A stretch of DNA of 64,000 nucleotides, from assembly GCF_001548095.1 (NCBI RefSeq), contig NZ_AP014815.1:3533656-3597655 (forward strand), given 5' to 3'. Position 1 is the stretch's first letter. Every line of letters begins with the position of its first letter. The translations under genes were made by a program, and so were the position numbers. Positions 39,218 to 49,336 of this stretch are shown piece after piece. The notes under the pieces were generated by a model. It did not search any database, had not been told where the DNA came from, and was given only the letters and a program-made list of their open reading frames with translations. The DNA is from Geminocystis sp. NIES-3708 (lineage in GTDB: Bacteria > Cyanobacteriota > Cyanobacteriia > Cyanobacteriales > Cyanobacteriaceae).

Positions 39218-40091
39218 TTTTTTAATCATCGGAGCAATGAAATGTGCCACAAGTACTCTCCATGAACAATTAGCCTTACAGCCTGATATTTTCATGACAG
39301 AATTAAAAGAACCAAATTTTTTTAGTAACGATGAGCAATATCAAAAAGGAATAGAATGGTATTTATCTCATTTTGAATCGGCTTCTGATAATTATTTATG
39401 TGGAGAATCTAGCACTCACTATACTAAATTACCAACTTATCCTCAAACAGTTTCCCGTATTCAAACCTATTTACCAAATGCTAAATTTATTTATGTAATG
39501 CGTCATCCTCTCGATCGCCTTATTTCTCAATATGTTCATGAATGGTCTCAAAGAGTAATAGATATAAATATAAATGAAGCTATTTATCAATATCCAGAAC
39601 TAATTAATTATAGCAAATATACGATGCAACTCTTGCCATATTTTGAGGCTTTTGGACAACATCGAGTTCTACCAATATTCTTTGAAAGATTATTAAAATA
39701 TCCTCAAATAGAACTAGAAAAAATTTGTAAATTTATTGATTATCCTCATCAACCACAATGGCAAACAATAGATGCACTGAATGTTTCCACAGAAAGAATG
39801 CGTCGAAGTGAATGGCGTGATATTCTGGTAGAAGCTCCTATTCTAAAACAAATTAGACGAAATTTTATCCCCCAAAATTTTCGCAATAGAATCAAAAGTT
39901 TGTGGACGATGAAAGAAAAACCTCAACTAAAATCCGAAAATATCAAATATTTAAAATCAATATTTAATGAAGATTTAGAGTTATTAGGATATTGGTTAGG
40001 TATAGAACTTAATTGTGATGAATTTCAAAAAAAAATAGTTAATGAAAAAAAAGTTGATTGGCAAAATCAAAATTACCAAGATTCCCAATAA
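39201..40091 (+). CDS. Sulfotransferase, second type
   Basis: A 296-residue enzyme of the heparan-sulfate sulfotransferase-like group. The 5'-phosphosulfate loop is GAMKCATSTLHE (11-22, with K14), followed by ELKEPNFFSND. The 3'-phosphate site is VMRHPLDRLISQYVHEW. It is clearly a different subfamily from the sulfotransferase at 37245, so the polymer may be sulfated at two positions. It starts inside the preceding gene (17-bp overlap). It ends inside the 3' end of the convergent glycosyltransferase gene. Confidence 0.9.
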   Translation: MKKKPDFLIIGAMKCATSTLHEQLALQPDIFMTELKEPNFFSNDEQYQKGIEWYLSHFESASDNYLCGESSTHYTKLPTYPQTVSRIQTYLPNAKFIYVMRHPLDRLISQYVHEWSQRVIDININEAIYQYPELINYSKYTMQLLPYFEAFGQHRVLPIFFERLLKYPQIELEKICKFIDYPHQPQWQTIDALNVSTERMRRSEWRDILVEAPILKQIRRNFIPQNFRNRIKSLWTMKEKPQLKSENIKYLKSIFNEDLELLGYWLGIELNCDEFQKKIVNEKKVDWQNQNYQDSQ

Positions 40092-41155
40092 TTTTTTCTT
40101 TTCATATCTTGATTTGTACTAATATAAACAAGTAAATCAAAAATAAAAGCTATCATCTTCATCGGTAAAAATAAACATTGACGGAAAAAGGAATCAGAAG
40201 AAAAACTTTTAAATCGACGAAAAATTCTTGATGAAGAAATCAACCACCATCCTTCTTGTTCAATTCTTTGTGTAATTAATTCTCTTAGCCAAAGTGGATT
40301 TTGTTCATTATTTTGCTTAATTAATAATCCAATATTTTCTCCAGCTTGGGATTTTTCCCATAAATAATCAAAAATAAAAGAATTAATAATACTACCCCAA
40401 ATTAAACGTTTTTCATGGCGTATTAGTGAAGAAATAGTTGTATAAGCCTCAAAAATGTGAGAAGCATTTTCAGCCACTATAATTCTTTCAGGTATAAAAT
40501 TATTTTGAGTGAAAAGATCTGTAACTATCATTCTATGTAAAAAGCCATCTTCAACCAACAATTCTGGGGGCATCCAAATTTGTCGTAAAATAGAACTTCT
40601 TCCACCATAAAGTTGTCCACAAAGAGGTTCATTTTTCCGTTGGTTTTTAACCATATCTTTCCCCGAAACAATGGTAGATATAGATTCAACAAAATTTCTA
40701 TTTTCTTTCACACTAATATCTTTGACTGGTTTATCTACGACAATATTAGTCTGAGGCTTATTTTCCAGAGTATTAATCATATTTGCTAAAGTATCTTTAT
40801 TCAAAAACTCAATATCTGCATCGGCTAAAAAGAGATATTTCGCATTTTTATCAGAAAAATTATGAATATATAAATTCCAACTATTACTTTTTCCCGCTAT
40901 TGTAACTTCTTGAATTTGGTAAGATATTCTTACATTATGAGAACTTAATAATTTATCTTGCCATGATTTGAGAACATGGTCCGCAACGCTCCCTGTATTG
41001 TCAGTACAGCCATTAGGCACTACTATGATTTCAATATTTTTATCAAAAGAATGATTCTGAAAAATACTTTGAGCAAAAAGAGATTTTAACATTTTTGTGA
41101 TTACACAAGATTCATTATAAGCAAGAATACCAATGCTAATAAAAGGAGTATTCAT
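40073..41155 (-). CDS. Glycosyltransferase family 2
   Basis: A 360-residue GT2 enzyme. ISIGILAYNES opens the domain; IIVVPNGCTDNT and FLADADIEF supply the donor-binding Asp and D-x-D. A long C-terminal part contains LCGQLYGGRSSILRQIW and HRMIVTDLF and ends with a membrane-like segment (about 325-350). It is encoded opposite to the main operon and overlaps the second sulfotransferase tail to tail by 19 bp. It may form a unit with the pyruvyltransferase-family gene 78 bp upstream. Confidence 0.87.
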   Translation of the reverse strand: MNTPFISIGILAYNESCVITKMLKSLFAQSIFQNHSFDKNIEIIVVPNGCTDNTGSVADHVLKSWQDKLLSSHNVRISYQIQEVTIAGKSNSWNLYIHNFSDKNAKYLFLADADIEFLNKDTLANMINTLENKPQTNIVVDKPVKDISVKENRNFVESISTIVSGKDMVKNQRKNEPLCGQLYGGRSSILRQIWMPPELLVEDGFLHRMIVTDLFTQNNFIPERIIVAENASHIFEAYTTISSLIRHEKRLIWGSIINSFIFDYLWEKSQAGENIGLLIKQNNEQNPLWLRELITQRIEQEGWWLISSSRIFRRFKSFSSDSFFRQCLFLPMKMIAFIFDLLVYISTNQDMKRKNYWESW

Positions 41156-41233
41156 AAAAATGAAATTAAATAGTAATAATAACTAATAAAAACTTAATCA
41201 TAATATTTATTACAATCTTAAAATTTATTTTCC

Positions 41234-42133
41234 TTACCTAAAAGGACAAACTTCCATTAGTCTATCCAGATCAATATTTACACTTCTATTTTGGCAAAGA
41301 TTATATAATTGAGATATTGTTGTATCTGATTGAATAGTATAAACTTGTTGTTCTGATAGTCCCAAAGAACTAAAATAATCTTGAAACTTAAAGTTTTTGC
41401 CCGGTATTTTATCCGATAAACGAATCCAACCAGAAGGAATGCCATAAGCATCTGATGCGATTAATCCATGTAAAGAACTCGATACAATTTTTTCACAACT
41501 ACAGATATTTCGCACTACTTTTTTTAAGGAATCTTTAATATTAATTAATAAAACATCTGGCTGATTATAAAATTTTTTTAATTTTGGATCATGCCAATCT
41601 AAAAAATGAGGTATTATTCCTAATTTATACTTACTTGTTACTTTCGGTTGATAAAATCGGGGTAATAATAAAGCTGGATCTCCATAAACATCAGGACAAT
41701 TAACTCCTAGTTTTCTGACGAGCTTAGCACTCAGAAGACCTCTTACTGCACAAATCTCTTTTGGTTTTTCAACAAAAATATTTCCCTGACTCGTGAAACC
41801 ACTACCCCAAACAATAGTATTAGAATCAGCATGATGTAGAGTGCTACCAATAACAAGATAAAGAGATTTACCTTTCAAGTTTGGTTTCCAATCTGATTCT
41901 TGTTTAAGATTAATATCAATGCCCCTAGCTTTAACTCCTGAAATTAGCTCTATCATCATGGGATTAAGTGCATCACCCCAATTTTTAGTCTCAAACCATA
42001 AAAAATTAATATGAGATGCCCAAATGGAATTCCATAGAGGATTTTCAAAAGAGTATTTACTTTTGAGTAATTCTATTCGCAACTTATTTTTTAAATATGG
42101 AAAAAAGGCTTGTGTATTTAGTTGCTCAACCAT
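41234..42133 (-). CDS. Polysaccharide pyruvyl transferase family protein
   Basis: A 299-residue member of the PS_pyruv_trans family. Marks are WFETKNWGDALNPMMIEL at the N-terminus, the central WGSGFTSQG and EICAVRGLLSAKLVRKLG segments, DPALLLPRFY, and the C-terminal ISSSLHGLIASDAYGIPSGWI-like segment (here VSSSLHGL). It likely adds pyruvate ketals to the locus polymer, though some family members have other roles in exopolysaccharide assembly. It is distinct from csaB at 7019. It is the first gene of the short minus-strand unit. Confidence 0.9.
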   Translation of the reverse strand: MVEQLNTQAFFPYLKNKLRIELLKSKYSFENPLWNSIWASHINFLWFETKNWGDALNPMMIELISGVKARGIDINLKQESDWKPNLKGKSLYLVIGSTLHHADSNTIVWGSGFTSQGNIFVEKPKEICAVRGLLSAKLVRKLGVNCPDVYGDPALLLPRFYQPKVTSKYKLGIIPHFLDWHDPKLKKFYNQPDVLLINIKDSLKKVVRNICSCEKIVSSSLHGLIASDAYGIPSGWIRLSDKIPGKNFKFQDYFSSLGLSEQQVYTIQSDTTISQLYNLCQNRSVNIDLDRLMEVCPFR

Positions 42134-42449
42134 AATTCATTCAATAACTTATATTTATTCTTTTATGATAAATCAATTAAAAACTAAAATAATTTCTTGT
42201 ATTTCATATCAATTAGATTTAAGTTCAAAAAAAAGCATTTCTAAATAATTTGTATCAAAATAAATCTCAAAAATTTAGATGCAAGAGATTTAAACCCTTG
42301 GTTATATAATCATTATATAAATTATTGTTACTTTTAAATGTTTGACAACTGATTTAGAATTGCTATAATTATTAAAAATATAATGTTCAACTATATTATT
42401 TCTGAACAAAGTATATTTTTAAATGATAAATCACGAATAAATATTTTAC
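42134..42449. other. Intergenic gap, right edge of polysaccharide locus
   Basis: 316 bp, A+T-rich, upstream of the pyruvyltransferase-family gene and downstream of ribBA. I see no gene, known RNA or strong hairpin. Confidence 0.5.
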
Positions 42450-44114
42450 CTATTGTTTGTGATAGACATAAATAGTTTGAGTTTCTAACTTATTACTTAA
42501 TTTATCTACAGAGAAATCAGTATCAATATTTTCCCTATCCAAAGTTACTTTCAAGCCTAACATGGGATCTTCAGCATCAGCCATTAAAAATTGTAAAGTA
42601 GATAAACTTTCCCATGAAGTAATTTGAGTTAGTATTTCTAAAATAGCACTTAAATAAGGATGATTTTTATTTTTATACCAACTTAATTCCACCATATTTG
42701 GTTTATCAAAACCCAAGTGAAAAATCATAGATGGTTGACTAAATAGAGCAATAGAAACAGGACGAGTTTCTTCTTGTACAATTAAATTATTACTCCGAGC
42801 TAAATTACGTAAATTTTCTAATTTTTGATAACGTTTTGTAGCTGATTTTAAAGGATTTTCCCATGTAATTGCCACGGTGCAGAGATAGGATTGTAATAAT
42901 AAATGTCCTAATTTTTCAGCTTTAGTAGCCAAATAATTAGAATTATAATCATTTGCTTCAATAAATAATGGTAAACGATCAACTATTTCAATACCATAAC
43001 CTTTTAAACCAGCAATTTTTCTAGGATTATTAGTAATTAAACGGATTTGATTAATGCCTAAATCATTTAACATTTGCGCACCCATGCCATAATCTCGTAA
43101 ATCCGCAGGAAAACCTAATTTTTCGTTAGCCTCTACAGTATCAAAACCCCTGTCTTGTAAAGTGTAAGCCTTAAGTTTATTAACTAAGCCGATACCTCGC
43201 CCTTCTTGACGTAAATAAACAACAACTCCCAAACCTGCATTTTCAATCATTTTTAATGCTGCTTGTAACTGCATTCGACAATCACAACGTAATGAGCCTA
43301 AAGCATCACCTGTTAAGCATTCAGAGTGCATTCTTACCATGACGGGTTGTTGTCCAAATTGATGAATATCCCCCTTCACAATGGCAATGTGTTCAGTACC
43401 ATCTAATGTATTTCTATAAGCATAGATCTGAAAGTTTCCAAATTGACTGGGGAAATTACAAATTGTTTCTCGATAAACAAAACGATCATATTTCAAGCGA
43501 TAACTAATTAAATCGGCAATACTGATCAGTTTTAAATTATGTTGCTGGGCGTATTGATAAAGTTCTGGAAGACGTGCCATACTACCATCAGGATTTTGAA
43601 TTTCACAAATTACTCCTGCTGGATATAAACCAGCCAAACGAGATAAATCTACGGCGGCTTCGGTATGCCCTGCCCGTTTTAAAACACCTCCTTTTTTAGC
43701 TCGTAACGGGAAAATATGCCCCGGTCTTGCTAAATCATCAGGCTGTGTGTTAGGATTAATGGCAATCTGAATTGTTTTTGCTCGATCTTCTGCAGAAATA
43801 CCAGTACTAACTCCTAAATGTTTTGTGGCATCAATACTTACTGTAAAAGCGGTTTGATTACTATCCGTGTTTTTTGTCACCATTAAAGGCAAATCTAGTT
43901 CATCTAATCTTTCTCCCGTCATGGCAAGACAAATTAAACCTCTTGCTTCTACTGCCATAAAGTTAATCATATCAGGGGTAGCAAACTGTGCTGCACAAAT
44001 CACATCCCCTTCGTTTTCTCTATTTTCATCATCTACAACTACAACGGAGCGACCTGATTTTATATCTGCTAAGGCTTCTTCAATGGTGTTAAATGGTATG
44101 TTTTCTATGGACAC
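42450..44114 (-). CDS. ribBA: Bifunctional RibBA (DHBP synthase / GTP cyclohydrolase II)
   Basis: Makes both riboflavin precursors. The N-terminal half (to about 205) is 3,4-dihydroxy-2-butanone-4-phosphate synthase, with [10 protein letters not shown] and [10 protein letters not shown]. The second (about 210-405) is GTP cyclohydrolase II, with the zinc cysteines of [19 protein letters not shown] and [11 protein letters not shown]-terminal extension of about 140 residues is usual in cyanobacteria. No ATG precedes the core. I chose GTG 44114; an in-frame TTG at 44123 is the alternative, and neither has a clear ribosome site. I saw no FMN riboswitch upstream. Confidence 0.95.
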   Translation of the reverse strand: MSIENIPFNTIEEALADIKSGRSVVVVDDENRENEGDVICAAQFATPDMINFMAVEARGLICLAMTGERLDELDLPLMVTKNTDSNQTAFTVSIDATKHLGVSTGISAEDRAKTIQIAINPNTQPDDLARPGHIFPLRAKKGGVLKRAGHTEAAVDLSRLAGLYPAGVICEIQNPDGSMARLPELYQYAQQHNLKLISIADLISYRLKYDRFVYRETICNFPSQFGNFQIYAYRNTLDGTEHIAIVKGDIHQFGQQPVMVRMHSECLTGDALGSLRCDCRMQLQAALKMIENAGLGVVVYLRQEGRGIGLVNKLKAYTLQDRGFDTVEANEKLGFPADLRDYGMGAQMLNDLGINQIRLITNNPRKIAGLKGYGIEIVDRLPLFIEANDYNSNYLATKAEKLGHLLLQSYLCTVAITWENPLKSATKRYQKLENLRNLARSNNLIVQEETRPVSIALFSQPSMIFHLGFDKPNMVELSWYKNKNHPYLSAILEILTQITSWESLSTLQFLMADAEDPMLGLKVTLDRENIDTDFSVDKLSNKLETQTIYVYHKQ

Positions 44115-44684
44115 AATTAACAATTTATCTATATTATGAGGTAATTATTATTCTTCAATTTTAACCTAGTTTCGATATTGATCGGGATTTGACTTAAAAA
44201 AATATTAAATCTTTCATAACAAATTCTGAAGAAAAGTAAATAGAATTAGTTAAGTTTTATTACTAGAAAAAAGATCAAGAATTGTAGATAAAATAAAACA
44301 AAAAATAATTTAAAAAGCTATTTAATTTGTTAGGATAAAGGCAGTAAAATATTTATCTAAAAATATTTATCTATTAAATTTATTTTGCTATTTAGATTCA
44401 TCAATAAATTACTAGGTGTTCTCCCAATTTAGATTGATCAAGTCTGGTAACCTAGACTCTTTTAGGATTATTAATTATCATCATCACTTATTTATAACTG
44501 AGCATACAAAAAAATAATCAATACTGATTATTCATGATTTCGTCTATCCATGCATTTTTATTAGACTTCTCTAAAAAAAGATTTTATTTTCTCTTAGTAA
44601 GAGCTTAAGTTCTTCTAAATGACAATTAATTATGAGAGATGTCTATTAATGGGTTTTTTAAAATATTTTTAAGGAGTTAAACCA
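44115..44684. other. Divergent promoter region of ribBA and pckA
   Basis: 570 bp. An imperfect inverted repeat (TTAGTAAGA ... TTCTTCTAA, about 44596-44620) lies about 65 bp before pckA and could be an operator. A short hairpin occurs at about 44443-44458 (GTCT/AGAC stem). I saw no NtcA-type GTA-N8-TAC site and no known RNA. Confidence 0.45.
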
Positions 44685-46400
44685 ATGGCGATAACCTCTT
44701 TACCTTTTCCCGAAATGGCTGAACAAAAATCTTATATATCGCATCTTATTGAGAAACGTTTGAATACTCAAGAAACATCTTTGCCCTATGATGATGAAAG
44801 TATTTATCCTCCTCATTTCTCTGTTTATGGGTTAGATAAGTTAGGCATTAAAAATCCTACCCATGTTTATCGTAATCTATCTGTTCCTAAATTAATAGAA
44901 CACTCTTTAGCGAAAGGAGAAGGAATTTTAGCTGATAATGGTGCTTTATGCGTGAAAACTGGTAAATATACAGGGCGATCGCCTAAAGATAAATTTATTG
45001 TAGATGAACCAACTTCAAGAGAAGAAATTCACTGGAATGAACTAAATGTAGCTATTTCTGAGCATAATTTTGACTTATTGTACCGTAGAGTTATTTCTTA
45101 CTGTCAAAGACGAGATCTTTACATTTTTGACGGTTATGTAGGAGCTGACCCCCATTATCGCATGAGTGTGCGTATTATCAATGAATTAGCATGGCAAAAT
45201 TTATTTGCCCATCAAATGTTTATTCGCCCAACTCTACAAGAATTAAATAATCACCAAGCAGATTTTACCGTTATTTGTGTTCCTGGATTACATGGAGATC
45301 CTGATTTTGATGATGGAATCAACTCGGAAGCATTTATTGTCGCCAACTTTGCCAAAAAATTAATCATCATCGGTGGCTCAAAATATGCTGGAGAAGCAAA
45401 AAAAGCCGTTTTTTCTTTGATGAACTATTTTATGACCATAAAAGATGTTTTACCAATGCACTGTTCCGCTAATATGGACGAAAATGGTAATACAGCACTG
45501 TTTTTTGGCTTATCAGGTACGGGTAAAACCACCCTGAGTGCAGATTCTCAAAGACGCTTAATCGGCGATGATGAACATGGTTGGTCTCAAGATGGTATTT
45601 TTAATTTTGAAGGAGGATGCTATGCTAAAACCATTAATCTCTCCTTTGAAAATGAGCCTCAAATTTGGTCTGCTATTCGTTTTGGTGCAATCACAGAAAA
45701 TATAGTTTTAAATCCTTTTAATCGCAATCTTGACTATAATGATAGACGTTGGACAGAAAACACAAGAGTAGCTTATCCTATTGATTACATACCTAATTGT
45801 GTGATTCCGAGTATAGGAAGTCATCCAAAAATAGTTATATTTCTCACCGCCGATGCTTTTGGGGTATTGCCACCTATTTCTCTTTTAACCAAAGAACAAG
45901 CTATGTATCACTTTATGTCAGGTTACACAAGTAAAATAGCTGGGACAGAAAGAGGTATAACTGAACCACAAGGAACTTTTTCCGCTTGTTTTGGAAAACC
46001 TTTTTTGCCACTTTCGGCAGTAGTTTATGCCAAAATGTTAGGAGAAAGATTAGACAAACATAATTCTAAAGTATATCTTATTAATACAGGATGGACTGGC
46101 GGAAGTTATGGGGTAGGTAATCGAATCTCTATCAAAGAAACTCGGGCTATGGTTTCAGCCGCTTTAAATGGTGATTTAGACAATGTCAAATTTTTTCCTC
46201 ATCCTATTTTTAAAGTTTTAATACCTGAAACTGTGCCAAATGTTTCCCCTCATATTTTAAACCCTGAAGATACATGGAGCGATCGTCATGCCTATTATAA
46301 TCAAGCAAATAAATTAGCACAACTATTCCAAGAAAATTTCAGTCGATTTGAAATAAAAGATAAAAACATTTTACAAGCACAACCACAACCAATTAGCTAA
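44685..46400 (+). CDS. pckA: Phosphoenolpyruvate carboxykinase (ATP)
   Basis: Reversibly converts oxaloacetate and ATP to PEP, CO2 and ADP in the cytoplasm. The 571-residue protein has the P-loop GLSGTGKTTLSAD, the metal/substrate motif LIGDDEHGW, and FNFEGGCYAKTINL, all typical of the ATP-type enzyme. The N-terminal R-binding region GRSPKDKFIVDE is intact. It is about 30 residues longer than the E. coli enzyme at the N-terminus, as in plants and some cyanobacteria. AAGGAG lies nine bases before the ATG. Malate dehydrogenase is encoded nearby on the same strand, so the two share oxaloacetate. Not all cyanobacteria carry pckA. Confidence 0.95.
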   Translation: MAITSLPFPEMAEQKSYISHLIEKRLNTQETSLPYDDESIYPPHFSVYGLDKLGIKNPTHVYRNLSVPKLIEHSLAKGEGILADNGALCVKTGKYTGRSPKDKFIVDEPTSREEIHWNELNVAISEHNFDLLYRRVISYCQRRDLYIFDGYVGADPHYRMSVRIINELAWQNLFAHQMFIRPTLQELNNHQADFTVICVPGLHGDPDFDDGINSEAFIVANFAKKLIIIGGSKYAGEAKKAVFSLMNYFMTIKDVLPMHCSANMDENGNTALFFGLSGTGKTTLSADSQRRLIGDDEHGWSQDGIFNFEGGCYAKTINLSFENEPQIWSAIRFGAITENIVLNPFNRNLDYNDRRWTENTRVAYPIDYIPNCVIPSIGSHPKIVIFLTADAFGVLPPISLLTKEQAMYHFMSGYTSKIAGTERGITEPQGTFSACFGKPFLPLSAVVYAKMLGERLDKHNSKVYLINTGWTGGSYGVGNRISIKETRAMVSAALNGDLDNVKFFPHPIFKVLIPETVPNVSPHILNPEDTWSDRHAYYNQANKLAQLFQENFSRFEIKDKNILQAQPQPIS

Positions 46401-46682
46401 AACCCTTTTAACTTAAGGATTGTTTATAATCACCTGTAAAATTTAGATGTGTCTTCGCCCATAGCCTGAATTCCCTATCTATATAGTGCTTTCATAGTTT
46501 TTTATATCGAGCGCAGATAAAAGCAGGGAATTTTGATTCTCAATTTTTAATTGATTTTTGTATCAAATTTAGCTCAAGGTTTTGATTCCTAAAACTTATT
46601 CATTCACTTTTGATGATAAATTATGACAAAATTAGAAGATAATTACTAATTACTATAAATAAAAAGTTTTCCAATTCAGATT

Positions 46683-46901
46683 ATGGCAAATACGATCAAA
46701 AAAGGTGCATTTGTAAAAGCTATCCCTGAAAAATTAGCTAACACTTTAGAAGCAAAAGCTAGTGATAATAGATTTCCAGCTTACATTTTTGAAAGCAAAG
46801 GAGAAATTTTAGATTTGAAGGATGAATATGCTTTAGTTAAATTTTATACTCCTACTCCTAGTGTATGGTTAAAAATTGATCACCTTGAATTAGTAGAGTA
46901 A
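46683..46901 (+). CDS. ndhO: NDH-1 subunit NdhO
   Basis: A 72-residue peripheral subunit of cyanobacterial and plastid NDH-1. The signature LEAKASDNRFPAYIFESKGE and the end TPSVWLKIDHLE are diagnostic. It sits on the complex near the ferredoxin-side module and has been linked to control of complex stability. It is three bases before the mdh ATG, so the two are translated from one message. The 282-bp gap upstream contains a GAATTCCCT/AGGGAATT inverted pair, of unknown role. Confidence 0.93.
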   Translation: MANTIKKGAFVKAIPEKLANTLEAKASDNRFPAYIFESKGEILDLKDEYALVKFYTPTPSVWLKIDHLELVE

Positions 46902-46904
46902 ATC

Positions 46905-47879
46905 ATGAATAAATCTCTCACTCTCCCTGTTTGTAGTAAAATTCCTAAAGTTTCAATTATTGGTGCTGGTAATGTGGGTAAAACTTTAGCACAAAGAGTC
47001 ATTGAGCATAATCTTGCTGATGTTTGTTTATTAGATATTGTCGAAGGTTTACCTCAAGGAATTGCCCTTGATTTGATGGAAGCTAGAGGTATAGAATTAC
47101 ATAATCGTAATATTATTGGTACGAATGAGTATCAAAATACGATTGATTCTGATGTCATCGTGATCACCGCAGGAATTGCCAGAAAACCGGGTATGACAAG
47201 GGAAGATTTACTAAAAATTAATGCCAAAATTGTCACCGAAGCTGCTCAAAAATGTTTTATTTATTCTCCTGATGCACTTTATTTGGTAATTACAAATCCC
47301 CTTGACGTGATGACTTATTTAGTCTGGAAAACTACTGATTTACCGTCTCATAAAGTAGTGGGAATGGCGGGAGTGTTGGATTCTTCTCGTTTACAGACTT
47401 TTATTGCTATGGAATTGGGAGTGTCTGTTAATGATGTTCAAGGTATGGTATTAGGTGGTCATGGTGATTTAATGTTACCATTGCCTCGTTATTGTACAGT
47501 AAGTGGCATTCCTATCACTGAATTAATGGACACCGTAACCATTGAAAGATTAGTGCAACGCACAAGAGATGGCGGTGCAGAGATTGTTAAACTACTGAAA
47601 ACTGGTAGTGCTTATTACGCACCTGCTTCTTCAGCTTTTCAGATGATTGAGTCAGTATTATTAAATCAATCTCAACTGTTATCTGCCGCCGTTTATCTTC
47701 AAGGGGAATATGGCTTAAATGATATTTATTTAGGTGTGCCTTGTCGCTTAGGATGTTATGGGGTTGAACAAATTATTGAAATTAATCTTACAGATGAAGA
47801 AAAAAGGACTCTCTATGATTCCGCACGATCTGTTCGTGATAATATCAATTTAGCCCTAGAACAATTAGAGAGTGAGTAA
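46905..47879 (+). CDS. mdh: Malate dehydrogenase
   Basis: NAD-dependent malate dehydrogenase of the LDH-like type (324 residues). The Rossmann motif IIGAGNVGKTLAQRV is near the N-terminus. ITAGIARKPGMTREDLL carries the substrate Arg residues, VITNPLDVMTYLVWK follows, and LGGHGDLMLPLP holds the catalytic His. The Arg in the ARKPGMTR loop supports malate over lactate. It starts three bases after ndhO and precedes the deaminase gene by 13 bp, forming a probable four-gene unit up to 49186. Confidence 0.95.
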   Translation: MNKSLTLPVCSKIPKVSIIGAGNVGKTLAQRVIEHNLADVCLLDIVEGLPQGIALDLMEARGIELHNRNIIGTNEYQNTIDSDVIVITAGIARKPGMTREDLLKINAKIVTEAAQKCFIYSPDALYLVITNPLDVMTYLVWKTTDLPSHKVVGMAGVLDSSRLQTFIAMELGVSVNDVQGMVLGGHGDLMLPLPRYCTVSGIPITELMDTVTIERLVQRTRDGGAEIVKLLKTGSAYYAPASSAFQMIESVLLNQSQLLSAAVYLQGEYGLNDIYLGVPCRLGCYGVEQIIEINLTDEEKRTLYDSARSVRDNINLALEQLESE

Positions 47880-47892
47880 TTAAAAATTATTA

Positions 47893-48426
47893 ATGGAAGA
47901 TAGAGAAAAAGATCGACCAACATGGGATGAATATTTTATGTTAATGGCTAAATTAGCGGCTACTCGCTCTACTTGTTTAGCTTTTCCTGTAGGTGCAGTT
48001 ATTGTCAAAAATAGCCAAGTATTAGCGACGGGTTACAATGGCTCTCCATCAGGCTCAATTCATTGCACCGCTCAAGGTTTTTGTTATGAGGGTTTAAGTA
48101 GCTGTGATGCTAGTAAAATATTACCATCAAGAGCTGTTCACGCAGAAGCCAATGCCATTGCCCAAGCGGCTAGACACGGTATTGCTACTAACGGAGCAAC
48201 TATTTATGTTACTCTTGAGCCTTGTATTTCTTGTTTAAAGTTAGTTATTTCCGCAGGAATTAAAGAGGTTTTTTATGAAACTAATTTTAACTCGGGGGAA
48301 AAATTAATTGTCAGAGATGCTTTTGTGGCTGATAATTTAGTTAAGTTATATCCCATGAAAGTTCGTGAGAATGTGGCGAAAAAAGCCAGTTTATTTTTGA
48401 TTGAGCCTGTTTCTATTACTAAATAA
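47893..48426 (+). CDS. dCMP deaminase-family zinc deaminase (ComEB-like)
   Basis: A 177-residue cytidine/deoxycytidylate deaminase fold. The zinc motif HAEANAIAQAARHG and TLEPCISCLKLV supply the His, catalytic Glu and two Cys. The N-terminal RPTWDEYFMLMAKLAATRSTC and GYNGSPSG segments are typical of dCMP deaminases, which give dUMP for dTMP synthesis. An extra Cys/His pair (IHCTAQGFCYEGLSSC) probably holds a second zinc as in known dCMP deaminases. It is in the mdh unit, with a 13-bp gap. Confidence 0.9.
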   Translation: MEDREKDRPTWDEYFMLMAKLAATRSTCLAFPVGAVIVKNSQVLATGYNGSPSGSIHCTAQGFCYEGLSSCDASKILPSRAVHAEANAIAQAARHGIATNGATIYVTLEPCISCLKLVISAGIKEVFYETNFNSGEKLIVRDAFVADNLVKLYPMKVRENVAKKASLFLIEPVSITK

Positions 48427-48454
48427 TTCATCATTAATAGCCCAATTCTGACTT

Positions 48455-49186
48455 ATGAATATTATTACTTCTGATGTTATTATCCCGAATCAAGACTTAC
48501 AAATTCAAGGTTTTTTAGCACAACCAGATACCACCGAAATTTTACCGGCTGTGATTGTTATCCAAGAAATTTTCGGTGTAAATGATCATATTAAAGATGT
48601 TACCTGTCGGATTGCAAAAGAATGTTATATTGCGATCGCTCCAGCTATTTATCAACGTCAAGCACCTAATTTTACTTCTGGTTATACCCCAAAAGGTATC
48701 GAAATAGGGAGAAAATATAAAGACAATACCAAAGCCGAGGAATTATTAAGTGATATTCAAGCTACGATTAATTATTTATATCAATTACCTAACGTCAAAA
48801 AAACAGGAGTAGGCACAATTGGTTTTTGCTTTGGCGGTCATGTAGTATATCTAGGAGCAACTTTACCTGACGTTAAAGCTACAGCATCATTCTATGGGGC
48901 AGGAATCGCTAATTGGTGTCCTAATGAAAATTTTGCTACTATTGAGAGAACGAAAGATATAAAAGGCAAAATAAACTGTTTTTTTGGCTTAAAAGATGCT
49001 AGTATTCCTGAAGATCAAGTTAAGTATATTGAACGTGAATTACAAATAGCTAATATTCCTCATCAAATATTTCTTTATCCTGATGCAGATCATGGCTTTT
49101 TTTGCGATGCAAGGGCAAGTTATCATCAAGAATCGGCACAAGACGCATGGCAAAAAGTATTAGAATTGTTTAAAGAAATGATTTAG
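48455..49186 (+). CDS. Dienelactone hydrolase-family protein
   Basis: A 243-residue alpha/beta hydrolase. IVIQEIFGVNDHIKDVTCRI, the nucleophile elbow GFCFGGH (Cys as nucleophile), the acid in FFGLKDASIP, and the His in DADHGFF give a complete Cys-Asp-His triad. The family hydrolyses dienelactones, but most cyanobacterial copies have unknown substrates. It is soluble and cytoplasmic, with no signal. It follows the deaminase by 28 bp. Confidence 0.9.
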   Translation: MNIITSDVIIPNQDLQIQGFLAQPDTTEILPAVIVIQEIFGVNDHIKDVTCRIAKECYIAIAPAIYQRQAPNFTSGYTPKGIEIGRKYKDNTKAEELLSDIQATINYLYQLPNVKKTGVGTIGFCFGGHVVYLGATLPDVKATASFYGAGIANWCPNENFATIERTKDIKGKINCFFGLKDASIPEDQVKYIERELQIANIPHQIFLYPDADHGFFCDARASYHQESAQDAWQKVLELFKEMI

Positions 49187-49336
49187 GTTTTGGACTAAAA
49201 ATAGAAAAAAAGTTAATACTCAAGTGTCATGATTATTAATTTTCAAAATTAAGGCAAAATTTTTCTCAACAGTGCATAAAATAGAAAAATGAAACTGATA
49301 TATAAATAGAAGAAAACTTTGTTGTAAAAAAGATTA

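Noticed and set aside
42024-42248. 74-codon plus-strand frame over the start of the pyruvyltransferase-family gene
   Set aside because: Mostly antisense to a well-supported gene; no ribosome site or family.
44115-44684. FMN riboswitch upstream of ribBA
   Set aside because: No conserved RFN element core seen on the minus strand.
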